A stretch of 64,000 nt of DNA from JBMOUD01 sp049319665 (GCF_049319665.1 NZ_JBMOUD010000010.1:62001-126000); one strand, 5' to 3'. Numbered from the stretch's first letter, positions 8,634 through 17,461 are shown. Program-made: numbers and translations. Notes: a model not told the origin generated them from the letters alone.

Positions 8634-9893
8634 GTGATGCCACTTGCTGAAGATACCGGACATATTGTGAAACCTATGAACCCACAATCTACATCAATTG
8701 ATACCAAGCCGGCAGAACATCCCGCTTGGGGAGCCGTATTTGCCATGGGAATGGGCGTCTTTAGTCTGGTGACTGCGGAGTTTCTTCCCGCCAGCCTATT
8801 GACGCCGATGGCCCTTGGTTTGCATCTTTCTGAAGGGCAGGCAGGGCAAGCCGTTACCGCCACTGCCGCTGTGGCACTGGTGACCAGCCTGCTGATTTCA
8901 GCACTCATCAAGGGCACCGATCGTAAATATGTTTTGCTCTCTTTTACCCTGCTTTTGATCATATCTAATCTGCTTGTTGCTTCCGCGACCGGATTAACCG
9001 CGGTGCTGATAGGGCGTATTTTACTTGGTATTGCTATCGGCGGATTTTGGACCATGGCGGTGGCAACCGCCATGCGATTGGTACCCGAAGCGATGGTGCC
9101 TCGCGCGTTATCTATTATTTTTAGCGGGTTGTCTCTGGCGACAATCGCGGCCGCACCGCTTGGGACTTACTTTGGCAATCTCTTTGGCTGGCGCAGCGTC
9201 TTTTACGCCGCCAGCGTCCTTGGCGGCCTGACCTTCCTGGCGCAGATGCTAACTTTGCCATCTTTACCAGCCAAGGGTTCTGCGGGGCTGCGTACTATTA
9301 TCGAAGTGCTTCGTCGGCCTACCGTCGGTCTGGCGATGTTAGCGACCATCTTGGTCTTTAGCGGGCATTTTATGTTCTTCACCTATATTCGCGGTGCGCT
9401 AGAACAATCGGCTGGCGTTGGCGTGAATGTGCTGGCGGCGATCCTCTTAGGCTATGGCGTGGCTAATTTTATCGGCACACCGTTATCAGGCCGGTTGGTC
9501 GAGAAACGCCTGCGCCTGATGTTGATTGCGATGCCTGCACTTATGGCAGTTCTGGGTATCGTGTTGGCGATGTTTAGCCGTTACCCATTGATTGATGCGG
9601 TGCTGGTGGCTGTTTGGGGGCTGGCCTTTGCCGGTGTCCCTGTTGCCTGGTCAACCTGGGTAACGCGCACCGTCCCTGATGAAGCTGAAAGTGCTGGAGG
9701 GCTTATTGTAGCGGCAGTCCAACTGGCTATCTCAATAGGTGCTGCTTCTGGCGGCGTTGTTTTTGACGCCAACGGCGCTCAGGGTATTTTCTTTACGACG
9801 ACAGCGATTTTTATTTTCGCCGTACTGCTCATTACTTTTGCCGTACCGTCAAGAGAACAGGTACAAGGCGCCGCGGCGCAAAGTTTACACTAA
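8634..9893 (+). CDS. NepI-like MFS exporter (DHA1)
   Basis: The product is a 12-segment MFS transporter of about 419 residues. The N-terminal region (VTAEFLPASLLTPMA then LSEGQAGQAVTATA) and the ILLGIAIGGFWTMAVATAMRLVP segment closely resemble E. coli NepI, which exports purine ribonucleosides. The C-terminal signature PVAWSTWVTRTVPDEAESAGG also fits NepI. The start is uncertain: GTG 8634, ATG 8637 and ATG 8676 are in frame and none has a strong ribosome site. A CytR-like repressor gene follows, which supports a nucleoside role. Substrate identity is inferred. Confidence 0.82.
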   Translation: MMPLAEDTGHIVKPMNPQSTSIDTKPAEHPAWGAVFAMGMGVFSLVTAEFLPASLLTPMALGLHLSEGQAGQAVTATAAVALVTSLLISALIKGTDRKYVLLSFTLLLIISNLLVASATGLTAVLIGRILLGIAIGGFWTMAVATAMRLVPEAMVPRALSIIFSGLSLATIAAAPLGTYFGNLFGWRSVFYAASVLGGLTFLAQMLTLPSLPAKGSAGLRTIIEVLRRPTVGLAMLATILVFSGHFMFFTYIRGALEQSAGVGVNVLAAILLGYGVANFIGTPLSGRLVEKRLRLMLIAMPALMAVLGIVLAMFSRYPLIDAVLVAVWGLAFAGVPVAWSTWVTRTVPDEAESAGGLIVAAVQLAISIGAASGGVVFDANGAQGIFFTTTAIFIFAVLLITFAVPSREQVQGAAAQSLH

Positions 9894-9900
9894 CCAGGCA

Positions 9901-9936
9901 AACCTTTCGGCTAAGTGCGATAAGCCGGAAGGTTTT
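9901..9936 (+). terminator. Terminator between the NepI-like gene and the LacI-family gene
   Basis: AACCTTTCGGCT (9901-9912) and AGCCGGAAGGTT (9923-9934) form a 12-bp stem with one G-U pair around a ten-base loop, followed by TT and a C-rich tract. The short T run makes termination likely but not certain. Confidence 0.6.
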
Positions 9937-10065
9937 CCGACTCACATTTTTCGTTTTTAGCGACGCGATTCTATGTTGAGGTCAGCATTAGGTCATCGTC
10001 GTGATTGCCGATTGCATGTTATCCTGCTGCCAGTTAAAGACCTTTATCGCGCACAAGAAGGACAC

Positions 10066-11061
10066 ATGAGCAGGATAAACATACGCCAGGTAGCCAAGGC
10101 TGCAGGGGTTTCAACGGCGACGGTCTCTCGCGTTATCAATGGCACGGGAGCCGTGAAGCCAGAGACGCGGGAAAAGGTGATGAGCGTAGTGGAACAGCTC
10201 GGCTTCTATCCCAATCAACTGGGACAAAAGCTGCGAAATTCACAAAGCGGCATGTTATTAGTGCTGGCATCGAACATCGCTAATCCTTTTTGTGCGCTGG
10301 TCATCTGTGGCATTGAATGTGAGGCCGAGAAACGCGGCTATCACATCTTGCTATGTAATTCTCAATCAAATCCTCATCGTGAAGAGACCTATCTTAAGCT
10401 CCTTCAAGGCGGCGTTGTTGACGGCGTTATTACCATGGATGCGACAATCCGCACCGATGCGCTTCAGGCGCTGATCGGCAAGCGTCCTTGGGTGCAGTGT
10501 GGTGAATATAAACCGGGAGTTGCCCCTTTCGTTTCTATCGATAATTATGCTGCCGCACGTCAAGCGGTCGATTATCTTATCGACTCTGGGCGCACGCGCA
10601 TCGGCATGATGAGTGTGCAAGATGGTTATATGCATGCTGATGAGCGAGAAAGGGCCTACCGCGATAGTCTTGCGGCGGCGGGCCTGTCATTTGAAAGAGT
10701 GGTTTATGCCCAGAGCGTAAAGAGCTTCGAGCATGCGACCACCGCATATGAAGCGTTAATGTCTGGCGAGGAGGGCTGCGATGCTATTTTTGCCATATCC
10801 GATATTCTCGCCTGCGGCGCGCTTAATGCGGCAGTGAAAGCCGGTAAAACAGTACCTGATGAGTTGGCTATTGTTGGTTTCGACGGCGTGCCTTATTCGG
10901 AAGTCACATTACCTGCATTAACGACAATCCAACAACCTATGTTCGAAATGGGAACACACTGTGCTCGACTGTTGATTGAGCAAATTAGTGGGCAAACACA
11001 TGACAACCACGAAAGCCAACTTCTCCTGCCATGGACGCTGGTTATTAGAGGGTCATCCTGA
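10066..11061 (+). CDS. LacI/GalR-family repressor, CytR-like
   Basis: Starting at ATG 10066, which has AGAAGGA in front, the product is 331 residues. Residues 2-55 form the LacI helix-turn-helix and hinge (INIRQVAKAAGVSTATVSRVING), followed by the two-lobed sugar-binding-type domain. Its VLASNIANPFCALVICGIECEAEKRGYHILL and IVGFDGVPYSEVTLPALTTIQQP segments follow the pattern of E. coli CytR, the cytidine-responsive repressor of nucleoside uptake genes. An in-frame GTG/TTG extension to 9973 lacks a ribosome site. Because it sits beside a NepI-like exporter, a nucleoside signal is plausible; that is inference. Confidence 0.85.
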   Translation: MSRINIRQVAKAAGVSTATVSRVINGTGAVKPETREKVMSVVEQLGFYPNQLGQKLRNSQSGMLLVLASNIANPFCALVICGIECEAEKRGYHILLCNSQSNPHREETYLKLLQGGVVDGVITMDATIRTDALQALIGKRPWVQCGEYKPGVAPFVSIDNYAAARQAVDYLIDSGRTRIGMMSVQDGYMHADERERAYRDSLAAAGLSFERVVYAQSVKSFEHATTAYEALMSGEEGCDAIFAISDILACGALNAAVKAGKTVPDELAIVGFDGVPYSEVTLPALTTIQQPMFEMGTHCARLLIEQISGQTHDNHESQLLLPWTLVIRGSS

Positions 11062-11239
11062 GGTTAGCAATATTATTCGGCTTTAACGAAGTCACCCTTT
11101 TGGTTTTACTCAATTCTAAAATAAAGCTGAAGCAAATATCCTATTGGGCAATACGAGAAATACTGTACTGAACCTCTTTATTTATCTGGTTCCTATACGT
11201 AGCTCACGTTTTATTTAAAACCTTTTAGGAAATCGTATT

Positions 11240-11794
11240 ATGCAATCTTCACGCAACGCACGACGTATAACCAATATTTTAACGACGATCACAGTAGCAG
11301 CAACCGTAGCCTCTTTTTCGGCAAATGCCGCGTCGAACGAACTGATTGTACCCAAGGTATTAATTGCAGATAGCCACCTGACATCAAAGCAAGTTAGCGC
11401 TTTGACCAAAGCGGCGATTCGTTATGACACATTCTGGAATACCGGCAATGAAGCACTAGCTCGTGAAGCGCTGGCTGATAATTTTATTGATAAAACACCG
11501 CCAGAAGGGCGCAAACAAGGCCCGGAAGGTCCATTGCTTGCCTCTCGAGTTTTTCGCACTGCCGTACCAGACCTCTCCGCTGAGGTTGAGCAGATGATAG
11601 TGGCTGGCAATCGTGTGGTATCACATTTACATTTTCGAGGGCATTTCACCGGCACTTTTGGCAAGATTCAAGGCCAGGGACAAACTGTGGACTTCATTGC
11701 TACCGATATTTATCAAATCCAAAATGGTAAGATTGTTGCCAATTGGCATATTGAAGATAACCTTAAATTAATGAAGCAGTTAGGGGCGTTATAG
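11240..11794 (+). CDS. Secreted SnoaL-like (NTF2-fold) protein
   Basis: The product is 184 residues with a likely Sec signal peptide (basic start, hydrophobic residues 12-26, cut near SANAA). The mature part fits the SnoaL/ester-cyclase family of NTF2-like folds: RYDTFWNTGNEALAREALADNFIDKTPPEGR, then a strand-rich end with DIYQIQNGKIVANWHIEDN. SnoaL-like proteins include polyketide cyclases, but most bacterial ones have unknown ligands. TTTTAGGAAATCGTATT precedes the ATG. It is transcribed away from the LacI-family gene and probably works in the periplasm. Confidence 0.72.
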   Translation: MQSSRNARRITNILTTITVAATVASFSANAASNELIVPKVLIADSHLTSKQVSALTKAAIRYDTFWNTGNEALAREALADNFIDKTPPEGRKQGPEGPLLASRVFRTAVPDLSAEVEQMIVAGNRVVSHLHFRGHFTGTFGKIQGQGQTVDFIATDIYQIQNGKIVANWHIEDNLKLMKQLGAL

Positions 11795-11897
11795 ACTATT
11801 AAATAAGTCTTTATTCTAGAGCGGTATGCCACTCGCCATGATAAAGTCTTTCTACTCCCGGAGTTGGCGCAGTACACGATTTGCCTTGATGTTGATA

Positions 11898-12863
11898 TCA
11901 CTTTCCTTCAATCAGTCGCTGCGCTAATTCTGGGCTAAATACGCCCGCCTTTACGGTTGGCGCAATCCCGCAGGCACCGTCTGAATTGCCGGGTGCTTTG
12001 ATCCACGCTAGCAAGATATTCTTAGACTGATAACCGGTGTGGCTGCCAAGCTTGCTGCGAGCAGGATTACACCACTGGCCCTGTGAGCCGTTGCCGTTCC
12101 TGCTGGTATCGATGATGACTGACTTGGTATAACCAAACTGCTTTTCCAATTCGCTGTTTACTGCGTTGGCGTAAATAATAGACCGCTCGGTGTTATAAAA
12201 ATTAGACACGTTCAATGAAAATCCCTTCGCTTGTGCAATACCAGCGGCATTTAGACGTCTGGCGATTTCATCGGCAGCAATCCAGTGCGCATTGCCGGCA
12301 TCAAGATAGACGTCTGCCGCCGGGGCACTTTGCTGCAATTGCGCTACGGCATTTTTCAATAGTGCCAACCGCGAGTTTCTCTGCGCCGCGCTTTTCAAAC
12401 AATCCAATTGACCAAGCGAATCTGGCTCGACGACCACAATAGCGGGATTTTTGCCGATGCCCTGTGCAAAGACGGCTACCCAACGGCGATAAGCCTTGCT
12501 GTCGTCTGCGCCCCCAGCAGACTCACCGCCGCAGTCACGATTGGGAATATTATAAGAAACCAGAATGGGCGTTTTATGCATGGCAGCCGCGCCCATAACA
12601 AAGTTTTGCACGTTATCGTGAACATCATGGTTCCAGTTGCCAAACCAGCGGGCCATCGGTTGGTTAGCAATCGCCGCGGCAATCTGAGCAGCGCGTGGAT
12701 CGTCGGCATGGCTTTGTAGCCACATTGCCGAGGCGGAATGTGGGTCAACATAAAAGTCGTTTTTCGCCAATGCGTATCGGGGTCCACAAACAGCGAATAG
12801 GGCAATCAACAAGAGCTTTTTAGGCCCCCGCTTTAGAGAGAAATCACGATTTTTTTTCGCCAT
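11898..12863 (-). CDS. Secreted glycoside hydrolase family 6 (cellulase-type)
   Basis: The 321-residue product begins with a signal peptide (KKLLLIALFAVCGPRYALA). It carries the GH6 hallmarks: WFGNW near residue 73, PILVSYNIPNRDCGGESAGG near 100-118, and VVVEPDSLGQL near 145-155, which contains the catalytic-acid aspartate. Later come YLDAGNAHW, VSNFYNTE, IDTSRNGNG and WIKAPGNSDG. GH6 enzymes cleave beta-1,4-glucans with inversion. No cellulose-binding module is visible, so the catalytic domain stands alone. A secreted GH6 enzyme is uncommon in this group. No cellulose synthase cluster is next to it. Confidence 0.88.
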   Translation of the reverse strand: MAKKNRDFSLKRGPKKLLLIALFAVCGPRYALAKNDFYVDPHSASAMWLQSHADDPRAAQIAAAIANQPMARWFGNWNHDVHDNVQNFVMGAAAMHKTPILVSYNIPNRDCGGESAGGADDSKAYRRWVAVFAQGIGKNPAIVVVEPDSLGQLDCLKSAAQRNSRLALLKNAVAQLQQSAPAADVYLDAGNAHWIAADEIARRLNAAGIAQAKGFSLNVSNFYNTERSIIYANAVNSELEKQFGYTKSVIIDTSRNGNGSQGQWCNPARSKLGSHTGYQSKNILLAWIKAPGNSDGACGIAPTVKAGVFSPELAQRLIEGK

Positions 12864-12896
12864 AACAGATTAATTAATTTATTTTTTTGAAAATGA

Positions 12897-13430
12897 TCAG
12901 GATCTTTCTGTTTCGGCAGATGTATCTTGATTGTACTGTGCCAGAAATTCATCTGAGGCAACGCGATCGGCAAGCGCGCGTAAAGTCGCTGCTGATTCTA
13001 CTCCCAATATATCCTCAACTCGCTGATTCGCTCTGGACCAATGCTGTAAGGCTTCGTTCAGATGTGCAACTCCCGCTGGCGTCAGAACTCCACGTTTAGT
13101 GCGTTTGTCATCTTTGTCGGGCTGTAACTCAACAAGGCCATCGCGGATCAATGGCTTGAGAGCGTGTGTGATAGCAGAAATCTGGATTGATAGTTTGGTC
13201 GCCAGACTTTGTAACGATGGCGCTTGTCCCGCGTTACTGGCAGTCAGGCGTTCAATTTCACACAGCAAACTTATTTGCGTTGCTTTCAAGCCAAGTGGGG
13301 CAAGTGCATCGTCATATAAGTGACTTAATCTGCGGGCTGCGCGCCTTAGCGCGGTGTTAGTGCAGGCTAAGACTTCAAAGACATTCATCCCGTTATTTTC
13401 TGTCTTATTCATGTCGCTCACCGTCTTCAT
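12897..13430 (-). CDS. MarR-family regulator
   Basis: The 177-residue protein has the MarR winged-helix core (residues about 25-145): LGLKATQISLLCEIERL, then SLQSLATKLSIQISAITHALKPLIRDGLVEL, and the wing DKDDKRTKRGVLTPAG. It is divergent from the SDR gene at 13564. A large inverted repeat lies between the two starts, so it probably represses itself and the SDR gene and releases DNA on binding a phenolic or similar ligand. An internal ATG at residue 7 is an alternative start. Confidence 0.87.
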   Translation of the reverse strand: MKTVSDMNKTENNGMNVFEVLACTNTALRRAARRLSHLYDDALAPLGLKATQISLLCEIERLTASNAGQAPSLQSLATKLSIQISAITHALKPLIRDGLVELQPDKDDKRTKRGVLTPAGVAHLNEALQHWSRANQRVEDILGVESAATLRALADRVASDEFLAQYNQDTSAETERS

Positions 13431-13504
13431 TTCATCAAGGGTTTATCTAAAAAAGCAAGGATGGGGTAGTTCAATCTTATTGACAAGGACAATCTATAGG
13501 ATTA

Positions 13505-13545
13505 TAAACTTGAGTACTCAACTAATTGGTTGAGTGCTCAAGTTT
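13505..13545. promoter_or_regulatory. Large palindrome, probable MarR operator
   Basis: AAACTTGAGTACTCAAC (13506-13522) faces GGTTGAGTGCTCAAGTTT (13528-13545), a near-perfect inverted repeat around TAATT. Each half also contains its own smaller palindrome (TTGAGTACTCAA and TTGAGTGCTCAA). Two MarR dimers could thus bind side by side. It lies 20 bases before the SDR start and about 75 bases from the MarR start. Confidence 0.72.
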
Positions 13546-13563
13546 AATCTTATGGAGTAAATT

Positions 13564-14364
13564 ATGTCCACTTTGAAAAAAACTGCGGTAGTAACGGGTG
13601 CCTCTTCTGGGCTTGGTGCGGTATATGCTGACCGTTTGGCCGCGCGTGGTTATAACCTGATGCTGGTGGCTCGTCGCGCCGATCGTCTGGCAGCCTTAGC
13701 CGACAAGTTATCTAAGACTTATGATGCCAACGTCCAAGTACTGGCCGCCGATCTTGAAGATGAAAAGGATCTGGCCAGCATCGAAAGCATCCTGGCTAAC
13801 GACGCCAATATCAGTATCCTCGTGAACAACGCGGGACTCGCCAAGTTGAAAACACTGGGAGACTCCTCTTTGCATGACTCTAACTCTCAAATCGCGCTCA
13901 ATATCACCGCCTTGACGCGTCTTACTCATGCCGTACTGCCAGGATTTTTATCACGAAATGAAGGGGCGATTATCAACATCGCTTCCGTTTTGGCCGTCCA
14001 TTCACTCTCGAACAGCGCGGTCTATAGTGGTTCCAAAGCTTATGTATTGGCCTTCACCCGCGGGTTACAAGCCGAATTGGTGAGTACCGGAGTCAAGGCG
14101 CAAGTCGTGTTGCCAGCATCGACGGCAACTGAAATTTGGAGCGAAGAAGTTTCAGGCGTGCCTTTATCAGCATTGCGCGCAGAGACAGTAATGAGTGCAG
14201 AAGAGTGCGTGGATGCAGCACTGACCGGTTTTGATATGGAAGAGGCGGTCACTTGGCCATCGGTAGCCGATGACAATTTATGGACCGAGTACGACGTTGC
14301 TCGCGCCACATTGTTTGCGGCAACTCAGGTGGGGACGCCAGCACCTCGTTATCGTCAATCCTAG
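13564..14364 (+). CDS. Short-chain dehydrogenase/reductase
   Basis: This 266-residue classical SDR has the cofactor motif TGASSGLG (residues 12-19), VARR after strand two (suggesting NADP), NNAG near 90, the catalytic serine in the INIASVL segment and YSGSKAY with catalytic Tyr and Lys. The substrate is unknown. TATGGAG lies just before the ATG. Control by the divergent MarR gene is likely from the shared palindrome. It may detoxify the compound that the next gene, an MFS exporter, pumps out. Confidence 0.87.
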   Translation: MSTLKKTAVVTGASSGLGAVYADRLAARGYNLMLVARRADRLAALADKLSKTYDANVQVLAADLEDEKDLASIESILANDANISILVNNAGLAKLKTLGDSSLHDSNSQIALNITALTRLTHAVLPGFLSRNEGAIINIASVLAVHSLSNSAVYSGSKAYVLAFTRGLQAELVSTGVKAQVVLPASTATEIWSEEVSGVPLSALRAETVMSAEECVDAALTGFDMEEAVTWPSVADDNLWTEYDVARATLFAATQVGTPAPRYRQS

Positions 14365-14400
14365 TTATCGCAAGCAAGCTGTTCAAAAAGCATAGACATT

Positions 14401-14431
14401 CCAATGAAGGCGCGGCGATGGCCTTCATTGG
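14401..14431. other. Perfect stem-loop after the SDR gene
   Basis: CCAATGAAGG(C) at 14401-14411 pairs with GCCTTCATTGG at 14421-14431, eleven base pairs. There is no T run, so it is more likely a transcript-protecting hairpin or a weak terminator. Confidence 0.5.
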
Positions 14432-14476
14432 AGGACATCAAATTGCCGTCGTAAGCACTTATTGCTGACACAACGT

Positions 14477-14540
14477 TTGATTAGTAAGCACCGTGGATTA
14501 GCTAGTGAGTGAATTAGTTCGAACAGTTGATTAGTAAGCA
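14477..14540 (+). repeat. Pair of 14-bp direct repeats upstream of an MFS gene
   Basis: TTGATTAGTAAGCA occurs at 14477-14490 and again at 14527-14540, exactly 50 bases apart, about five DNA turns. The second copy ends 23 bases before the MFS start. They may be regulator sites or a small duplication. Confidence 0.5.
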
Positions 14541-14562
14541 TTTCATTTTTAAGGAAGTCACT

Positions 14563-15741
14563 ATGTCTTCACAACAACACGCTTTAGATAATGCCCCAAC
14601 GTATTCTTGGTTGGGGGTGTTGACTATCGCACTCGGCGCACTTTCTTTGGTGGTGACCGAGTTTTTACCCGTCGGTTTGCTTCCCGGCATCAGCCGCGAC
14701 CTTGGCATTACTGAAGGCACCGCAGGTCTGGTTGTTACCGTCACCGCTATACTCGGATTTATCGCCGCCCCTATGACGGCCGTTGCTATCGGGAAAGTTG
14801 ACCGTAAGCTTGTGTTGCTTGGTTTTACTGCCTTACTCATCATTTCCAGCGTGCTGTCCTGGAAAGCCGAAAGCTTTGCGACCTTGCTAATTGCTCGCGT
14901 TATTCTTGGAATTGCTATTGGTGGGTTTTGGGCGATTTCAATCACTGCCGCGGCAAAACTGGTCCCTGCCGAAAAAGTACATGCTGCGTCTTCTTTAGTC
15001 TTTGCTGGTATCTCTATTGGTTCTGTTATCGCGGTTCCAGCTGGTTCCTATATCGGTGCCTATGCCAATTGGCGAGAAGGTTTTTTAGGCGCCAGTATCT
15101 TGGCTATCATCTGTTTTATCCTGCAGTTTATTTTTCTGCCAAAACTCAAGATGAAACAGGGGGTGAGCACTCATGATTTCTTTGGCTTGCTGAAGAATGC
15201 CAAGGTTCGTGCGATTTTTCTGACCGTGATCTTTATTATTGCCGGGCAATATGCGGGTTACACCTTTGTTACCCCTTATCTGGAACAGATCACTCATCTT
15301 AGTACCGAAGTGGTTAGCGTTCTGCTGTTTGCCTACGGTGTAGCGACGGTGATTGGAAATTTTGTCGGTGGGGCTTTTGCCGGGAAGAATTTACATAATA
15401 CGGTCGTGGTGACCGCCTGGCTTTTTGTTTTGTCATTAGCCGCTATAGCTACATTCGCGACCAGCCCGATTCTGGCCGGTGTTGCGTTAATGGTCTGGGC
15501 GATATCCTGGGGAATGGCGCCGGTAGCGACGCAACTTTGGTTATATAACGCGACATTGCATGCTCCTGAAGCTGCACAGGCCATGAATACCAGCGTGTTC
15601 CAACTCTCTATTGGGCTGGGTTCATTGGCCGGCAGTATTGCGGTTAACAACGTTGGTTTACACAGCTCGATGTGGCTTGGTACGTTAATTTTGGCCTTAG
15701 CTGTTTGCATGGTCTATATCGTCGGGCGAATGAACCGCTAA
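14563..15741 (+). CDS. MFS sugar/drug exporter (AraJ/YdhP-like)
   Basis: Started at ATG 14563 behind TTTAAGGAAG, the product has 392 residues and twelve hydrophobic segments. The first segments (LGALSLVVTEFLPVGLLPGIS, LGITEGTAGLVVTVTA) and ILGIAIGGFWAISITAAAKLVP place it in the DHA1 branch with AraJ, YdhP and NepI. It resembles the exporter at 8634 in these motifs, so the two are distant paralogues. The direct repeats just upstream may control it. The substrate is unknown. Confidence 0.85.
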   Translation: MSSQQHALDNAPTYSWLGVLTIALGALSLVVTEFLPVGLLPGISRDLGITEGTAGLVVTVTAILGFIAAPMTAVAIGKVDRKLVLLGFTALLIISSVLSWKAESFATLLIARVILGIAIGGFWAISITAAAKLVPAEKVHAASSLVFAGISIGSVIAVPAGSYIGAYANWREGFLGASILAIICFILQFIFLPKLKMKQGVSTHDFFGLLKNAKVRAIFLTVIFIIAGQYAGYTFVTPYLEQITHLSTEVVSVLLFAYGVATVIGNFVGGAFAGKNLHNTVVVTAWLFVLSLAAIATFATSPILAGVALMVWAISWGMAPVATQLWLYNATLHAPEAAQAMNTSVFQLSIGLGSLAGSIAVNNVGLHSSMWLGTLILALAVCMVYIVGRMNR

Positions 15742-15743
15742 GC

Positions 15744-16169
15744 CTAGGGCAAAACAAAATGGAACAGATAATATTCCCCTTTTGGACTATCGCCGGTGGC
15801 GATAATTTCCCAACCGTGGCGCTGGTAGAATTTGACGGACTTTTCACTGTTGACCAAACATTTTAAGGAACCGGTAGAGGTGAACGTTTGTTCGGCGGCG
15901 TGCAATAAGGCGCTGCCGACACCTTGTCCTTGTATATCGGGCGCGACAAAGAGGTTATGCAGAAAGTTTTCGGCGGTGAAAATGGAAGCAAAGCCGAGGC
16001 GGTGACCATTTTCTTCGGCCACGATGACCTGTTCATCGAGGATTGCTTGGTCAAAATCCTCCAGCGCCAGACTATCGGGATCAACCCAGTGCCAGGCTGC
16101 TTTGCGGGAGGCTAAATAGAGCGTACGTAAAAATGGTCGGTCAGCTTCTTGGTAAGGACGTATCAGCAC
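15744..16169 (-). CDS. GNAT-family N-acetyltransferase
   Basis: This 141-residue GNAT has an N-terminal IRPYQEADRPFLRTLYL strand-helix, the acetyl-CoA-binding motif VAPDIQGQGVGSALLHAAE (Q/RxxGxG/A type) and the closing SVKFYQRHGWEI segment. It fits small acetyltransferases that act on amines or free amino acids. It ends two bases from the convergent MFS stop. Acceptor unknown. Confidence 0.85.
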   Translation of the reverse strand: MLIRPYQEADRPFLRTLYLASRKAAWHWVDPDSLALEDFDQAILDEQVIVAEENGHRLGFASIFTAENFLHNLFVAPDIQGQGVGSALLHAAEQTFTSTGSLKCLVNSEKSVKFYQRHGWEIIATGDSPKGEYYLFHFVLP

Positions 16170-16247
16170 GCGGCGATCCTTTTATAGTGGTCTGCACAGC
16201 AGGATACAAAAATAAAAGGACGCAGTTCAATCAGTAAAAAGAGCGGA

Positions 16248-16466
16248 TTAAACAACCTGCCAATAATGGCGCGTCACGATGCCAATACACTGTTTATGGC
16301 AGGTGATATTCCCTTGTTCTGCAAGCTTATTGAGCCGGTATTCCACTTTATATCGGGTGACATTTTGAAACTCAGCGACAATTTCTTGCACGCTATATTT
16401 TTTCTGAGGATGAGCAAGGAGCAACTGGAGCAAATTGTGTTCAAAATTTTGTTGGTTATATTCCAT
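16248..16466 (-). CDS. Small winged-helix protein (72 aa)
   Basis: The product contains one winged-helix-like unit: YSVQEIVAEFQNVTRYKVEYRLNKLAEQGNITCHKQCIG. The first helix pair and recognition helix resemble FaeA- or PapI-type small regulators. Two cysteines lie in the wing. It sits between aphA and the GNAT gene, all on the minus strand but with gaps. A regulatory role is likely, with no target visible. Confidence 0.65.
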   Translation of the reverse strand: MEYNQQNFEHNLLQLLLAHPQKKYSVQEIVAEFQNVTRYKVEYRLNKLAEQGNITCHKQCIGIVTRHYWQVV

Positions 16467-16532
16467 TTTATCTATGCAATGCGGTCCCTGGCTATTATAA
16501 GAATGGGGCCAATATCTGGCCCCCCATTAATA

Positions 16533-17249
16533 TTAAAACTCTGAGTTAATGACGACTTTTTCACCAAAGTCACCATTTTTTGGCATCGGGCGATTAGTGG
16601 AGTTGAGGGGGCGTAAAACTCGAATGCCTTCCGCACCTGCCGCCCGTGCATCGGCAATATCATTATCAGAATCACCGTAGAATAGGGTGATATGATGCTC
16701 TTTCATATGATCGGTTTTTTTGCCATCGCCTACACCGGCGAAAATAACGTTATTTAACTGGGTATCGCTAATATTGAAGTCTTTCTGCAACGTTTTAGTC
16801 AATGTCTCTTTACCTGAAGACGGCATCGGACGTCCGGTGATGAAATAAACATGATCACCACGTGATAAATGCATTTTTAATAGTGCAGCACCGGACTCTT
16901 TAGGTATTGAAAATTCATCCCAGCCATTACTGACCTCATCCCAGAATTTAGGATTTTTCAAATATGCCTGGCTATTAGGGGAATAAACCTGCTGTCCGTG
17001 GAAGAACGCAGGGCTGGAATAGAGCAACGTATCATCAATATCAAATCCGACGCTAATTGGCGCTTGGCCTTTGAGTTGCTCGGCGATTTGTTCGATTGAT
17101 ACCCAGTGGATTGGATATTGTTGATTCAGTTCGGAAAGAGTGACGCCAGGAGTAAGGCTATGTGCGGGTTCTGCATAAGACGAACCGATGCTGCCACATA
17201 CGGATATTATCAGTGCAATGGTGCTGAGAATTCTGACCTGCTTTTTCAT
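16533..17249 (-). CDS. aphA: Class B acid phosphatase AphA
   Basis: The 238-residue product has a signal peptide (MKKQVRILSTIALIISVCG, cut near SSYA) and the HAD phosphatase motif DIDDTLLYS (nucleophile D70, D72), a TGRP motif 2, and YGDSDNDIADA as the metal-binding motif. The length matches AphA, a periplasmic Mg-dependent, homotetrameric non-specific phosphatase that releases nucleosides and phosphate from nucleotides. It faces a porin gene across a 212-base gap. Confidence 0.95.
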   Translation of the reverse strand: MKKQVRILSTIALIISVCGSIGSSYAEPAHSLTPGVTLSELNQQYPIHWVSIEQIAEQLKGQAPISVGFDIDDTLLYSSPAFFHGQQVYSPNSQAYLKNPKFWDEVSNGWDEFSIPKESGAALLKMHLSRGDHVYFITGRPMPSSGKETLTKTLQKDFNISDTQLNNVIFAGVGDGKKTDHMKEHHITLFYGDSDNDIADARAAGAEGIRVLRPLNSTNRPMPKNGDFGEKVVINSEF

Positions 17250-17461
17250 AACAACTACCTATTATTTTGTATTTAAATATTATTAATGTTAAGTGCCGAG
17301 TTATTATTCTTATTTGGCATTATAAAAATGCGAGCGGTATCAAATTTTTATTCATGGATGTTTTGTTAGTGCAATAAATGTGCGAGCGTTATCGCATAAA
17401 AATAATCCTGTGTAAACTAATTTACTGCGGGAATAATTTTGCAAAAAAAAACAGGATAATA

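Noticed and set aside
8573..9073. 166-codon frame antisense to the NepI-like gene
   Set aside because: It mirrors a well-supported MFS gene and has the biased composition of a shadow frame.
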